Part shown: positions 51,812 to 60,095 of the stretch, in pieces
Layout of the letters: the number at the start of each line of letters is the position of its first letter
How positions within the stretch are numbered: position 1 is the stretch's first letter
Source of the DNA: Streptomyces fodineus
Lineage (GTDB): Bacteria; Actinomycetota; Actinomycetes; Streptomycetales; Streptomycetaceae
DNA: 64,000 nt
Direction: 5' to 3'
Assembly: GCF_001735805.1 (NCBI RefSeq)
Contig: NZ_CP017248.1
Coordinates: forward strand, 6,510,001 to 6,574,000
Program-made: the position numbers and the translations under genes
The notes under the pieces: generated by a model
What the model saw: only the letters and a program-made list of their open reading frames with translations
Told to the model about the DNA's origin: nothing
The model's database searches: none

Positions 51812-51884
51812 GGGGCTATAGCTCAGTTGGTAGAGCGCCTGCATGGCATGCAGGAGGTCAGGAGTTCAATTCTCCTTAGCTCCA
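51812..51884 (+). tRNA. tRNA-Ala (anticodon GGC), copy 2
   Basis: Base-for-base identical to the copy at 50745-50817 over all 73 nt, including anticodon GGC. About 1 kb separates the two, with two protein genes between. Followed by a hairpin terminator. Confidence 0.97.
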
Positions 51885-51892
51885 CAGAAGTT

Positions 51893-51924
51893 GAAGGCGG
51901 ATCATCCGATGGATGGTCCGCCTT
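51893..51924 (+). terminator. Terminator after the second tRNA-Ala
   Basis: AAGGCGGATCATCC (51894-51907), loop GAT, GGATGGTCCGCCTT (51911-51924), one mismatch; followed by CGGCGTGTT. Confidence 0.75.
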
Positions 51925-51947
51925 CGGCGTGTTGCGCAACGACGCGG

Positions 51948-51999
51948 GCGCATGAAGGGGGCGGGTCACCCGACCGGGTGACCCGCCCCCTTCATGCGC
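51948..51999. terminator. Very strong bidirectional terminator
   Basis: GCGCATGAAGGGGGCG..., 25-nt arms 51948-51972 and 51975-51999, perfectly complementary with a 2-nt centre. It abuts the stop codon of the minus-strand NuoF-like gene at 52000. Confidence 0.92.
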
Positions 52000-53610
52000 T
52001 CAACGCCCGAGTGCGCGCCGGCCTCGGCCCTGCGAGACGACCGGCAGGTTGCGCGACGGCGCCTGCCCGCGCGTGTCCTCCTCCAGACGCAGGGCGAGCG
52101 CCGGGCAGCGGCGCACCGCACGCAGCGCCTTCGCCTCCGCGTACCGCGGCACCTGCGCCTGGGCGACGGTCGGGAAACCGTCGGCGCCGAGCTCGAACAC
52201 CTCGGGGAGGATGTCGGCGCACAGTCCGTGGCCCCGGCACAGCGTCCAGTCGACGTAGATCTTCTGACGGCTGCCGCCGGTCTCCTCGGGCTCTCCGCCG
52301 CCGGGGATGCCCGTGGGCGCCTTGCCCCCCTCGAAGAGCGGCAGAACGCCCTCCACGGGCCGTCCGCAGCCGTTTCCGAGGACATGCGCGGCCAGGTCGT
52401 CGGTGAACGCCTTGATGGTCGACTCCAGGAACATCGCCGAGCCGTCCGGGTGCGAACACGCGCCACGGCGCTTGACGTTCTTCGCGACCTGCTTGAGGGC
52501 CTCCAGGGCGGCCGGACCGCCGCCGTTGAGGATGTCCTCCATGCCGCGCGCGGCGGCCGGCAGCCCGAGGTAGCAGGGGCCGCACTGGCCCGCGCTCTCC
52601 TCGGCCAGCCACTGCGCCACCCGCAGTGACTCGCCCAGCGGGCAGGTGTCCTGGCTGATCGGCAGGATCGCGCCCGCGCCCAGCGAACCGCCCACCGCGT
52701 CCAGCGAGTTACGGGAGACGATCGCCTCGTTGACGGTCGCCGCGTCGATCCACTTGCCGTGGTAGCCGCCGGTCAGCACGCCCTGCGGCACCGGCGGGGC
52801 GCCCGCCAGCTGCAGCACGTACCGCAGCGGCACGCCCGTGGGGACCTCGAGCACCATCGGGCGGGCCACGGCGCCGGACACGGTGAGCATGACGGTGCCC
52901 GGCTCGTCGTACAGGCCGGTGTTGCCGTAGCGCTCGGGGCCGATGCGGGCGGCTATGGCCAGCTGGGCGAACGTCTCCGCGTTCGACAGCAGCGTGGGCG
53001 CGCCGCCGACACCGCTCTGCGAGGCGCTGATCTTGCGGCCGGGCGGGATCGCGGGGCCGCCGTCGATCGAGCGGATCAGCGAGGCGGCGGCGCCGGTGAC
53101 CATGCGCACCGGGTTGCGCTGCACCCACGCGCGTAGCGCCGATCTACGGCTGTTGCTCAGACCGCGTTCGGCGAGCGCGGCCTCCATGGAGCGCTGTGTG
53201 GACTCCCGTGTGACACCGATCACAAGCGTTCGCGCCCCGAGCGCCTCGGCACACAACAACGCGCCGTCCAGGATCAGGTGCGGGGCGCGGTTGATCAGCA
53301 CCGTGTCCTTGCGGCAGGCCGGTTCGTCCTCGCTGCCGTTGACCACGACGACCGGCCGCACCCCGCGCTTGATCGCCGACTCGGCGACCGAACGCAGCTT
53401 CTTGTGGAACGGGAAGCCCGCGCCGCCGCGGCCCTTGAGGTTGATGCGTTCGGCGAGCTGCGCGAGCTGCTCGCCGCCGAGCGGGTCGAGCGGCCCGTGC
53501 ACCTTCAGGTGCATGGGCAGGTCGAGTCGTTCCACAAGGTCGAAGCCCGACGTGAGCTGGGGAAGGCCGACCACGCGGACTTCGGGGACGTCGGGCAGGG
53601 CCTCGTTCAC
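52000..53610 (-). CDS. NuoF-like (NADH-binding/SLBB) protein fused to a ferredoxin domain
   Basis: 536 residues; GTG start directly at the stop of the preceding gene, with GGAGG inside that gene's end. Residues about 50-420 match the 51-kDa complex I subunit: NLKGRGGAGFPFHKK (FMN/NADH loop), VVVVNGSEDEPACRKD, SLBB region, and the [4Fe-4S] motif ESAGQCGPC, with a further Cys in RRGACSHPDG. Residues about 450-515 are an appended ferredoxin (VDWTLCRGHGLCADILPEVF ... RRCPALAL) of the single-cluster type. No signal. It is cotranscribed with a membrane cytochrome-b-like protein; together they could move electrons from NAD(P)H via FMN/Fe-S to a membrane heme. Physiological acceptor unknown. Confidence 0.88.
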   Translation of the reverse strand: MNEALPDVPEVRVVGLPQLTSGFDLVERLDLPMHLKVHGPLDPLGGEQLAQLAERINLKGRGGAGFPFHKKLRSVAESAIKRGVRPVVVVNGSEDEPACRKDTVLINRAPHLILDGALLCAEALGARTLVIGVTRESTQRSMEAALAERGLSNSRRSALRAWVQRNPVRMVTGAAASLIRSIDGGPAIPPGRKISASQSGVGGAPTLLSNAETFAQLAIAARIGPERYGNTGLYDEPGTVMLTVSGAVARPMVLEVPTGVPLRYVLQLAGAPPVPQGVLTGGYHGKWIDAATVNEAIVSRNSLDAVGGSLGAGAILPISQDTCPLGESLRVAQWLAEESAGQCGPCYLGLPAAARGMEDILNGGGPAALEALKQVAKNVKRRGACSHPDGSAMFLESTIKAFTDDLAAHVLGNGCGRPVEGVLPLFEGGKAPTGIPGGGEPEETGGSRQKIYVDWTLCRGHGLCADILPEVFELGADGFPTVAQAQVPRYAEAKALRAVRRCPALALRLEEDTRGQAPSRNLPVVSQGRGRRALGR

Positions 53611-54885
53611 TTAAAAGCCTCCGGACGGCGTGTTCCAAGGTTCGCCCGAACCCGGTGTGTCGTAGGACACGCCGGGCAGCGTTTCGGTAGCGGGACCGCT
53701 GTTGTACGTGTCACTGGCGTTGTACGTGCCATAGAGGCCGTTTGTCTCACCGGTGTCGTACATGTCACTTCCGCCGTAGCCGGCAGCGCCTGAATTGTCG
53801 TAGACCGGAATGGTGTGTCCGGTGTCCTGCAGCGGGTCGTACGCGGACCGCGGGGCCTCGCCGACCGGCGGCGGGGACGGGATCGGCCAGCTGCCCGAGG
53901 TGCCGGACTGTCCGTCCATGCGCGGCATGGCCTCCGTGGCCTGCATGTCCAGCGGCAGATCCATGCGCGCCGTCTGGCCGGTCGGGTACGGCTGCCGGGA
54001 GCGGCCCGGCGTGGAGACGGCGCGGTAGGCGGCCGCGAAGCCCGACGCGGGTGCGGCGGCGGGGGCGGCGGGGGACTGGTACAGCGGCGCGGACGGGGCG
54101 GCTGCCGCCCTGGGCTCGCGCCGGCCCTCGAAGCTCGCGGGCGCAGGCTCGGCCGCCCGGGAACGGCTCGCCTCAAGCTCCTCGAATCCCGGCCGCTCCG
54201 AACTGCCGAACAGCGCCACCAGCCGGTCGGCGACCTTGCGCTTGACCGGGCGCGGGGCGCTACGCAGCGCGAGGGCGCCCATCACGCCCAGCAGGGACAG
54301 GCTGTACAGGATCACGAAGATCGGCTTGGCGGCGCGGCCCGCGTAGAGGCCGTGGATCAGTGCCGCGCACCAGGCCGGGTAGGCGAGCATGTGCATGGCG
54401 CGCCAGCGGGCGGCGACGGGGGCCGGGGTGGCGAAATTGCTGCGCAGGGCGCCGGTGATGCCCACGAAGATCATCAGCAGGCCCGCCAGCGAGCCCAGTC
54501 CGATCAGGCCGCCGATTCCGGTGACGCCGAGCGAGAACGGAATGATGGCGGCGATCACCTGCGTGTGGCCGAGCGCGATCTTCGTGGTGATGTGCAGCAG
54601 CAGGAACGCGATCGAGGCGACCGCGGTGGTCCGGTGCACCGCCTGGCCGACGATCCGCTGCCGGGTGTTCAGGAAGATGCGGTCCTGCGCGAACAGGCCC
54701 CAGATCACCGAGCAGCTGAGCGAGACCAGGGACAACACGCCCGCGCCGAAGTTCAGGAAGTCGCGGAACTGGTTGCCTCCGACCAGCACGATCACGGGTA
54801 TGAGCAGCAGAACGACGGCCGATGCCACCCCATAGGCCGAACGGCCGGGTTTGGGGAGGGAGCGGGTACTACGACGAGGGTTCAT
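53611..54885 (-). CDS. Cytochrome-b/ferric-reductase-like membrane protein
   Basis: 424 residues. Five or six membrane helices in the first 215 residues, with heme-ligand candidates: His in VGQAVHRTTAVASIAFLLLH (both ends), GHTQV, and RAMHMLAYPAWCAALIHG, so a bis-His b-type cytochrome/ferric-reductase-like core is likely. The C-terminal 200 residues are a Pro/Ala/Gly/Tyr-rich, probably disordered tail (YQSPAAPAAAPASGFAAAYR). Stop codon TAA immediately followed by the GTG of the NuoF-like gene. Function inferred from the pairing: a membrane electron-transfer module. Confidence 0.82.
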   Translation of the reverse strand: MNPRRSTRSLPKPGRSAYGVASAVVLLLIPVIVLVGGNQFRDFLNFGAGVLSLVSLSCSVIWGLFAQDRIFLNTRQRIVGQAVHRTTAVASIAFLLLHITTKIALGHTQVIAAIIPFSLGVTGIGGLIGLGSLAGLLMIFVGITGALRSNFATPAPVAARWRAMHMLAYPAWCAALIHGLYAGRAAKPIFVILYSLSLLGVMGALALRSAPRPVKRKVADRLVALFGSSERPGFEELEASRSRAAEPAPASFEGRREPRAAAAPSAPLYQSPAAPAAAPASGFAAAYRAVSTPGRSRQPYPTGQTARMDLPLDMQATEAMPRMDGQSGTSGSWPIPSPPPVGEAPRSAYDPLQDTGHTIPVYDNSGAAGYGGSDMYDTGETNGLYGTYNASDTYNSGPATETLPGVSYDTPGSGEPWNTPSGGF

Positions 54886-55157
54886 GGGGGCAACTCCGAG
54901 CAGTTTCGGGAAAGCGGTCCCGCTGCCGAACTCTAAGTGGAGCCATACCGATCAGTACGGGGTTTGAGTTATTGCGTTGTTATCAACGGACAATGTGACT
55001 GGGTCGATGTCCCTTAGTGGACGGTACGCGAAGTAATTGTTGACCTTTGTTCAGCTCTCCCCCTTGGGTTCTGGCATGTCCACAAGGGATACGGAAGCGC
55101 GTCGCGGCTTACTCAAGGTCGTCGCCGCTTGCTCAGGGCCTGCGGTACCCTAACGCC
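54886..55157. promoter_or_regulatory. Divergent control region of the membrane protein and leuS
   Basis: Contains an A/T-richer part (about 54955-55035, GAGTTATTGCGTTGTTATCA) probably holding the minus-strand promoter. It also has the tandem 18-bp repeats at 55101-55138, and TACCCT (55146-55151) 6 nt before the leader-peptide ATG. Confidence 0.5.
55101..55138. repeat. Tandem 18-bp repeats upstream of the leu leader
   Basis: GTCGCGGCTTACTCAAGG (55101-55118) and GTCGCCGCTTGCTCAGGG (55121-55138), 15 of 18 bases identical, 20 bp apart (two helical turns). Possible operator for a regulator of leuS. Confidence 0.6.
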
Positions 55158-55196
55158 ATGCGTGCCGTACGCCTTCTGCTTAGCGGGCCGCGCTGA
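55158..55196 (+). CDS. Leader peptide of leuS ([12 protein letters not shown])
   Basis: 12 codons; ATG at 55158, TGA at 55194. Three consecutive Leu codons (CTT CTG CTT) in the middle are what a leucine-sensing attenuator needs. No RBS; TACCCT lies 6 nt upstream, so translation is probably leaderless. It is followed by alternative hairpins and a U-tract terminator before leuS. Similar attenuators are known for amino-acid genes in actinobacteria; here the control of a tRNA synthetase gene is inferred from position. Confidence 0.75.
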   Translation: MRAVRLLLSGPR

Positions 55197-55202
55197 TCAG
55201 TA

Positions 55203-55268
55203 CCGACCCCGGGTCGCACCGTGAGGTCGGCATCGGCGCGGCGTCCCCTCCTGTGCGAGGGGCTTTTT
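55203..55268 (+). terminator. Attenuator structures of leuS
   Basis: CCGACC (55203-55208) / GGTCGG (55225-55230) forms one hairpin. CCCCTC (55245-55250), loop CTGTGC, GAGGGG (55257-55262) then CTTTTT is a rho-independent terminator. GGGCCGCGC at the end of the leader ORF can alternatively pair with GCGCGGC (55236-55242), giving mutually exclusive folds. Confidence 0.7.
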
Positions 55269-55309
55269 CATTTCCGCAGGCAGAGACGATCGATGGAGCT
55301 TTGAGGATC

Positions 55310-58189
55310 ATGAGCGAGACGAACCCTGCTGCCGCCGCCACGCCGGCGGAGGCCGCGCCGCACCGCTACACGGCCGCCATGGCAGCCGAGATCGAGGCAC
55401 GCTGGCAGGACTTCTGGGACGCCCACGGCACGTACGCGGCGCCGAACCCCAAGGGCGACCTGGCCGGTGATCCCGAGCTGGTCGCCAGGCCCAAGAAGTT
55501 CGTCATGGACATGTTCCCGTACCCCTCCGGTGCGGGCCTGCACGTCGGTCACCCGCTGGGCTACATCGCCACCGACGTCTTCGCCCGGTTCCAGCGCATG
55601 ACCGGCCACAACGTCCTGCACACCCTGGGCTTCGACGCCTTCGGCCTGCCCGCCGAGCAGTACGCCGTGCAGACCGGCACGCACCCGCGCGTGTCCACCG
55701 AGGCCAACATCGAGAACATGAAGGCCCAGCTGCGCCGGCTGGGCCTGGGCCACGACAAGCGCCGGTCCTTCGCCACGATCGACCCGGACTACTACAAGTG
55801 GACCCAGTGGATCTTCCTGCAGATCTTCAACTCCTGGTACGACGACGAGGCGAGGAAGGCCCGCCCGATCTCCGAGCTGGTCGCGCAGTTCGAGTCCGGT
55901 GAGCGCGCGATCGCGGGCACCACGCGCGCGTGGAGCGAGCTGAGCGCCCGCGAGCGCGCCGACGTCCTGGGTGAGTACCGCCTGGCCTACGCCTCCGACG
56001 CGCCGGTCAACTGGTGCCCGGGCCTGGGCACCGTACTGGCCAACGAGGAGGTCACCGCCGACGGCCGCTCCGAGCGCGGCAACTACCCGGTCTTCAAGGC
56101 CAAGCTGCGCCAGTGGAACATGCGCATCACCGCCTACGCCGACCGCCTGCTGGAGGACCTGGAGGAGCTGGACTGGCCCGAGGCCATCAAGCTGCAGCAG
56201 CGCAACTGGATCGGCCGCTCCGAGGGCGCCCGCGTCGACTTCCCGATCGACGGCGAGCACATCACGATCTTCACCACCCGCCAGGACACCCTGTTCGGCG
56301 CCACCTACATGGTGCTGGCGCCCGAGCACCCGCTGGTGGAGAAGTTCACCCCCGAGGCCTGGCCCGAGGGCACGCACGAGGTCTGGACCGGTGGCCACGC
56401 CACCCCGGCCGAGGCCGTCGCCGCCTACCGCGCGCAGGCCGCCTCGAAGTCCGACGTCGAGCGCCAGGCCGAGGCCAAGGACAAGACCGGCGTCTTCACC
56501 GGCGCGTTCGCGACCAACCCGGTCAACGGCGAGCAGATCCCCGTCTTCATCGCCGACTACGTCCTGATGGGCTACGGCACCGGCGCGATCATGGCCGTCC
56601 CGGGGCACGACGCCCGTGACTTCGCCTTCGCCCGCGCCTTCGAGCTGCCGATCCGCTGTGTGGTCGAGCCGACCGACGGCCGTGGCACCGACACCTCGGC
56701 GTGGGACGACGCGTTCGTGGCGTACGAGGCGAAGCTGGTCAACTCGGCGAGCGACGAGGTCTCCCTGGACGGCCTGGGCGTCGCCGAGGCCAAGGCCCGC
56801 ATCACCGCATGGCTGCAGGACAAGGGCATCGGCGAGGGCACGGTCAACTTCCGCCTGCGCGACTGGCTGTTCAGCCGCCAGCGCTACTGGGGCGAGCCCT
56901 TCCCGATCGTCTACGACGAGGACGGCGTCGCCCACGCGCTGCCCGAGTCGATGCTGCCGCTGGAGCTGCCCGAGGTCGAGGACTACAGCCCGCGCACCTT
57001 CGATGCGGACGACGCGAACACCCAGCCCGAGACCCCGCTGTCGCGCAACGAGGAGTGGGTCAACGTCACCCTGGACCTGGGCGACGGGCCGAAGCAGTAC
57101 CGCCGCGAGACCAACACCATGCCCAACTGGGCCGGTTCCTGCTGGTACGAGTTCCGCTACCTGGACCCGCACAACGAACAGCAGCTGGTCGACCCCGAGA
57201 TCGAGCAGTACTGGATGGGCCCGCGCGGGGGCCAGCCGCACGGTGGTGTCGACCTGTACGTGGGCGGCGCCGAGCACGCCGTGCTGCACCTGCTGTACGC
57301 GCGCTTCTGGTCCAAGGTGCTGTACGACCTGGGCCACGTGTCCTCGGCCGAGCCGTTCCACAAGCTGTTCAACCAGGGCATGATCCAGGCCTACGTCTAC
57401 CGCGACAGCCGTGGCATCGCGGTACCGGCCGCCGAGGTGGAGGAGCGCGACGGCGCCTACTACTACCAGGGCGAGAAGGTCTCCCGTCTGCTGGGCAAGA
57501 TGGGCAAGTCGCTGAAGAACGCGGTGACCCCGGACGAGATCTGCGCCGAGTACGGCGCCGACACCCTGCGCCTGTACGAGATGGCGATGGGCCCGCTGGA
57601 CGTCTCCCGGCCGTGGGACACGCGCGCGGTGGTCGGCCAGTTCCGGCTGCTGCAGCGGCTGTGGCGCAACATCGTCGACGAGAACACCGGCGAGGTCACG
57701 GCGGTGGACGCGGCGCCCGACGAGGACACGCTGCGTGCCCTGCACAAGGCGATCGACGGCGTACGGCAGGACCTGGAGGGCCTGCGCTTCAACACCGCCA
57801 TCGCCAAGGTCACCGAGCTGAACAACCACCTGACCAAGGCCGGGACCGCGGTGCCGCGTTCCGTGGCCGAGCCGCTGGTGCTGATGGTCGCCCCGCTGGC
57901 CCCGCACATCGCCGAGGAACTGTGGCGCAAGCTGGGCCACACCGACTCGGTCGTCCACCAGGACTTCCCGGTCGCCGACCCCGACTACGTCGTGGACGAG
58001 ACCGTGACCTGCGTCGTGCAGATCAAGGGCAAGGTCAAGGCCCGTCTGGAGGTGCCGCCGGCCATCTCCGAGGAGGAGCTGGAGAAGGTGGCGCTGGCCG
58101 ACGAGAAGGTCGTCGCGGCGCTGGACGGCGCGGGCATCCGCAAGGTGATCGTCCGGGCGCCGAAGCTGGTGAACATCGTTCCGGCGTAA
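55310..58189 (+). CDS. leuS: Leucine-tRNA ligase
   Basis: 959 residues from the ATG at 55310 ([20 protein letters not shown]); GAGGA lies just upstream. Class I motifs: HVGH in [15 protein letters not shown] (about residue 77) and KMGKS in [13 protein letters not shown] (about residue 730). The editing (CP1) domain includes [40 protein letters not shown] and the C-terminal domain through [14 protein letters not shown] are typical of the actinobacterial form. Charges tRNA-Leu; regulated, as inferred, by the leader at 55158-55268. Confidence 0.97.
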   Translation: MSETNPAAAATPAEAAPHRYTAAMAAEIEARWQDFWDAHGTYAAPNPKGDLAGDPELVARPKKFVMDMFPYPSGAGLHVGHPLGYIATDVFARFQRMTGHNVLHTLGFDAFGLPAEQYAVQTGTHPRVSTEANIENMKAQLRRLGLGHDKRRSFATIDPDYYKWTQWIFLQIFNSWYDDEARKARPISELVAQFESGERAIAGTTRAWSELSARERADVLGEYRLAYASDAPVNWCPGLGTVLANEEVTADGRSERGNYPVFKAKLRQWNMRITAYADRLLEDLEELDWPEAIKLQQRNWIGRSEGARVDFPIDGEHITIFTTRQDTLFGATYMVLAPEHPLVEKFTPEAWPEGTHEVWTGGHATPAEAVAAYRAQAASKSDVERQAEAKDKTGVFTGAFATNPVNGEQIPVFIADYVLMGYGTGAIMAVPGHDARDFAFARAFELPIRCVVEPTDGRGTDTSAWDDAFVAYEAKLVNSASDEVSLDGLGVAEAKARITAWLQDKGIGEGTVNFRLRDWLFSRQRYWGEPFPIVYDEDGVAHALPESMLPLELPEVEDYSPRTFDADDANTQPETPLSRNEEWVNVTLDLGDGPKQYRRETNTMPNWAGSCWYEFRYLDPHNEQQLVDPEIEQYWMGPRGGQPHGGVDLYVGGAEHAVLHLLYARFWSKVLYDLGHVSSAEPFHKLFNQGMIQAYVYRDSRGIAVPAAEVEERDGAYYYQGEKVSRLLGKMGKSLKNAVTPDEICAEYGADTLRLYEMAMGPLDVSRPWDTRAVVGQFRLLQRLWRNIVDENTGEVTAVDAAPDEDTLRALHKAIDGVRQDLEGLRFNTAIAKVTELNNHLTKAGTAVPRSVAEPLVLMVAPLAPHIAEELWRKLGHTDSVVHQDFPVADPDYVVDETVTCVVQIKGKVKARLEVPPAISEEELEKVALADEKVVAALDGAGIRKVIVRAPKLVNIVPA

Positions 58190-58230
58190 CGTCCGGCGAA
58201 CGGCGGGCAGCGTCTCGGGGTAGTCCCCTA

Positions 58231-58271
58231 CGGGCAGGTTCGGGGTTCTTCTGGAACTCCGGACCTGCCCG
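58231..58271. terminator. Terminator after leuS
   Basis: CGGGCAGGTTCGGGGTTC (58231-58248) pairs with GAACTCCGGACCTGCCCG (58254-58271) with two mismatches; loop TTCTG. Confidence 0.82.
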
Positions 58272-58329
58272 CTGCGTTTACCGTGGAAAGCGCAGCGGCG
58301 TGTGCCGCACCCGCCGGAGGAGGAGCGTC

Positions 58330-59061
58330 GTGGAAGCAGTGATCGCCGTGTTCGCCCTGCTCTTCCTGTTCTTCATCGGACTGGGCGTGTACGCCACGGT
58401 CAAGGCGGTCGGCGCTGCCAAGCGCGGGGTGGACCGGACGATCGACCAGGCCCGCCGCACGGTCGAGGACCACACCCTGCGCGCCAAGTCCTTCGTCCAG
58501 GTCGGCCCGGCCGCCGAGATCGCACAGCTGCGGCTCGCGCTGCGCACCTCCATGCGGGCAACCCAGGACGCGCTGCGGGCGGGCGCGGCGGAGGACGAGT
58601 CGCTGAGGGAGTCCCTCGGCCTCTTCGAGCGGCTCAGCGCGCACGGGCGCGAGCTGGACGCCGACCTCAGGCGGCTGGAGTCGGAGCCCGACCGGGCCGA
58701 GCTCACCGCACGGCTGCCCGAGTTGCGCGGCCGCACCGAGCGCATCACCAAGTCCGCGGACTCGCTGCGCTGGGCCGTCCGCGACCGGGCGCGCCGCTTC
58801 GTCGACGACGATCTGGGCGCGCTCAGCGACCAGATAGACATGGAGGCCGACGCACTGCGCCACTGGACCCCGGCCGGGCCCGCACCGGCGCCGGGGCAGC
58901 GGCCCGACGCCGCGTCCGCTGCCGACGGCCCGGCGGCACACAACGCCCGTTCCCACGCGCCGCACCCCGCCGAGGAGCCGGCGCCACAGGCGATCACCCC
59001 GCCGTCGCCCCGCCTCGCCCACCCCTGGCAGAAGAAGCCCCGCCCCGAGAGCACGACCTGA
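58330..59061 (+). CDS. Membrane-anchored coiled-coil protein
   Basis: 243 residues, GTG start preceded by GGAGGAGGAG. N-terminal membrane helix (AVIAVFALLFLFFIGLGVYA). Then a long charged helix region (AAKRGVDRTIDQARRTVEDH, LRLALRTSMRATQDALRAGA, GLFERLSAHGRELDADLRRL) predicted as coiled coil. The final 70 residues are Pro/Ala-rich. Conserved in the genus near leuS. Function unknown; perhaps a scaffold at the membrane. Confidence 0.78.
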   Translation: MEAVIAVFALLFLFFIGLGVYATVKAVGAAKRGVDRTIDQARRTVEDHTLRAKSFVQVGPAAEIAQLRLALRTSMRATQDALRAGAAEDESLRESLGLFERLSAHGRELDADLRRLESEPDRAELTARLPELRGRTERITKSADSLRWAVRDRARRFVDDDLGALSDQIDMEADALRHWTPAGPAPAPGQRPDAASAADGPAAHNARSHAPHPAEEPAPQAITPPSPRLAHPWQKKPRPESTT

Positions 59062-59120
59062 GCGGGCCGCTTCCCGACCGCAGCACGGGGGCCGGGCTGC
59101 CGCGCGAGCCCTACGGCAGG

Positions 59121-59136
59121 TAACCTCCAGCTCATG
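59121..59136 (+). promoter_or_regulatory. TAnnnT box before the DegV gene
   Basis: TAACCT at 59121-59126, 7 nt before the ATG at 59134; no RBS. Same leaderless architecture as proA and the leu leader. Confidence 0.45.
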
Positions 59137-59978
59137 TCCCGCCATGTCGCGATCGTCACCGATTCAACGGCCTACCTGCCGCCGCGGACGATGGAGCGTC
59201 ACGGCATCACCGCGGTACCCCTGACCGTGGTCCTCGGCGACCAGGCACTCGAAGAGGGCACCGAGATCTCGACCCGCTCCCTGGCCCAGGCACTGCAGAA
59301 GCGGCGAGCCGTCACGACCTCGCGCCCGAGCCCCGAGGTGTTCGCGGAAACCTACCGCAGGGTCGCCGAGTCCGGCGCCGCCGCAATCGTCTCCCTGCAC
59401 CTGTCCGCCGAGTTGTCCGGCACCTACGACGCTGCGGTCCTCGCGGCGCGCCAGGCACCGGTGCCGGTACGGGTGGTGGACACCGGGATGGTCGCGATGG
59501 CCCTCGGCTTCTGCGCGCTCGCCGCGGCCGAGGCCGCCGAAGCCGGCGGCACGATGGACGAGGCCGTCACGGCCGCCGAGAAGCGGGCCGCGGGCACGTC
59601 CGCCTACTTCTATGTCGACACCCTCGACTATCTGCGCCGCGGCGGCCGCATCGGAGCGGCACAGGCCCTGCTCGGATCCGCGCTCGCCGTCAAACCCCTG
59701 CTCCAGCTGGACGGCGGCCGCATCGAGCTGCTCGAGAAGGTCCGTACGGCATCCAAGGCCATCGCGCGTCTGGAGGAGATCGCGGCCGAGCGGGCGGGCG
59801 GCGCCGAGGTCGACATCGCCGTCCACCATCTCGCCGCCCCGACCGCGCCGCCGCGCTCGCCGACCGGCTGCGGGAACGGGTGCCGGGCCTGGCCGACCTC
59901 CATGTCAGCGAGGTCGGGGCGGTGATCGGGGCACACACCGGTCCCGGACTGCTCGGAGCCGTGGTCTCACCCCGCTGA
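59134..59978 (+). pseudogene. DegV family protein with a one-base frameshift near its C-terminus
   Basis: Residues 1-235 are a normal DegV protein: VAIVTDSTAYLPPRTMERHG, TSRPSPEVFAETYRRVAESG, SLHLSAELSGTYDAAVLAAR, and FYVDTLDYLRRGGRIGAAQA. After GCCGCCCC at about 59839 the reading breaks. The next frame continues exactly with the expected family end (DRAAALADRLRERVPGLADL, then HVSEVGAVIGAHTGPGLLGA) to a TGA at 59976-59978. Without the shift the protein ends at 59925 with a wrong tail. One missing base in a C run explains it; this could be a sequencing error or a true mutation. DegV proteins bind fatty acids and feed the FakA kinase. Confidence 0.85.
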
Positions 59979-60095
59979 CCCCTCACCCGGCTGAGCGTCA
60001 CTCGTACGGGTGGCGGAGTTGTCCACAACCGGGCGGTCGTCCCCGGGAATTGACCAAGATCATCGCGAATCGACGGGGTGTCCCATCCTCGTCGC

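Noticed and set aside
55268-57958. An 896-codon minus-strand frame opposite leuS
   Set aside because: Val/Gly/Leu-rich mirror of LeuRS; no motif; leuS on the plus strand is unambiguous.
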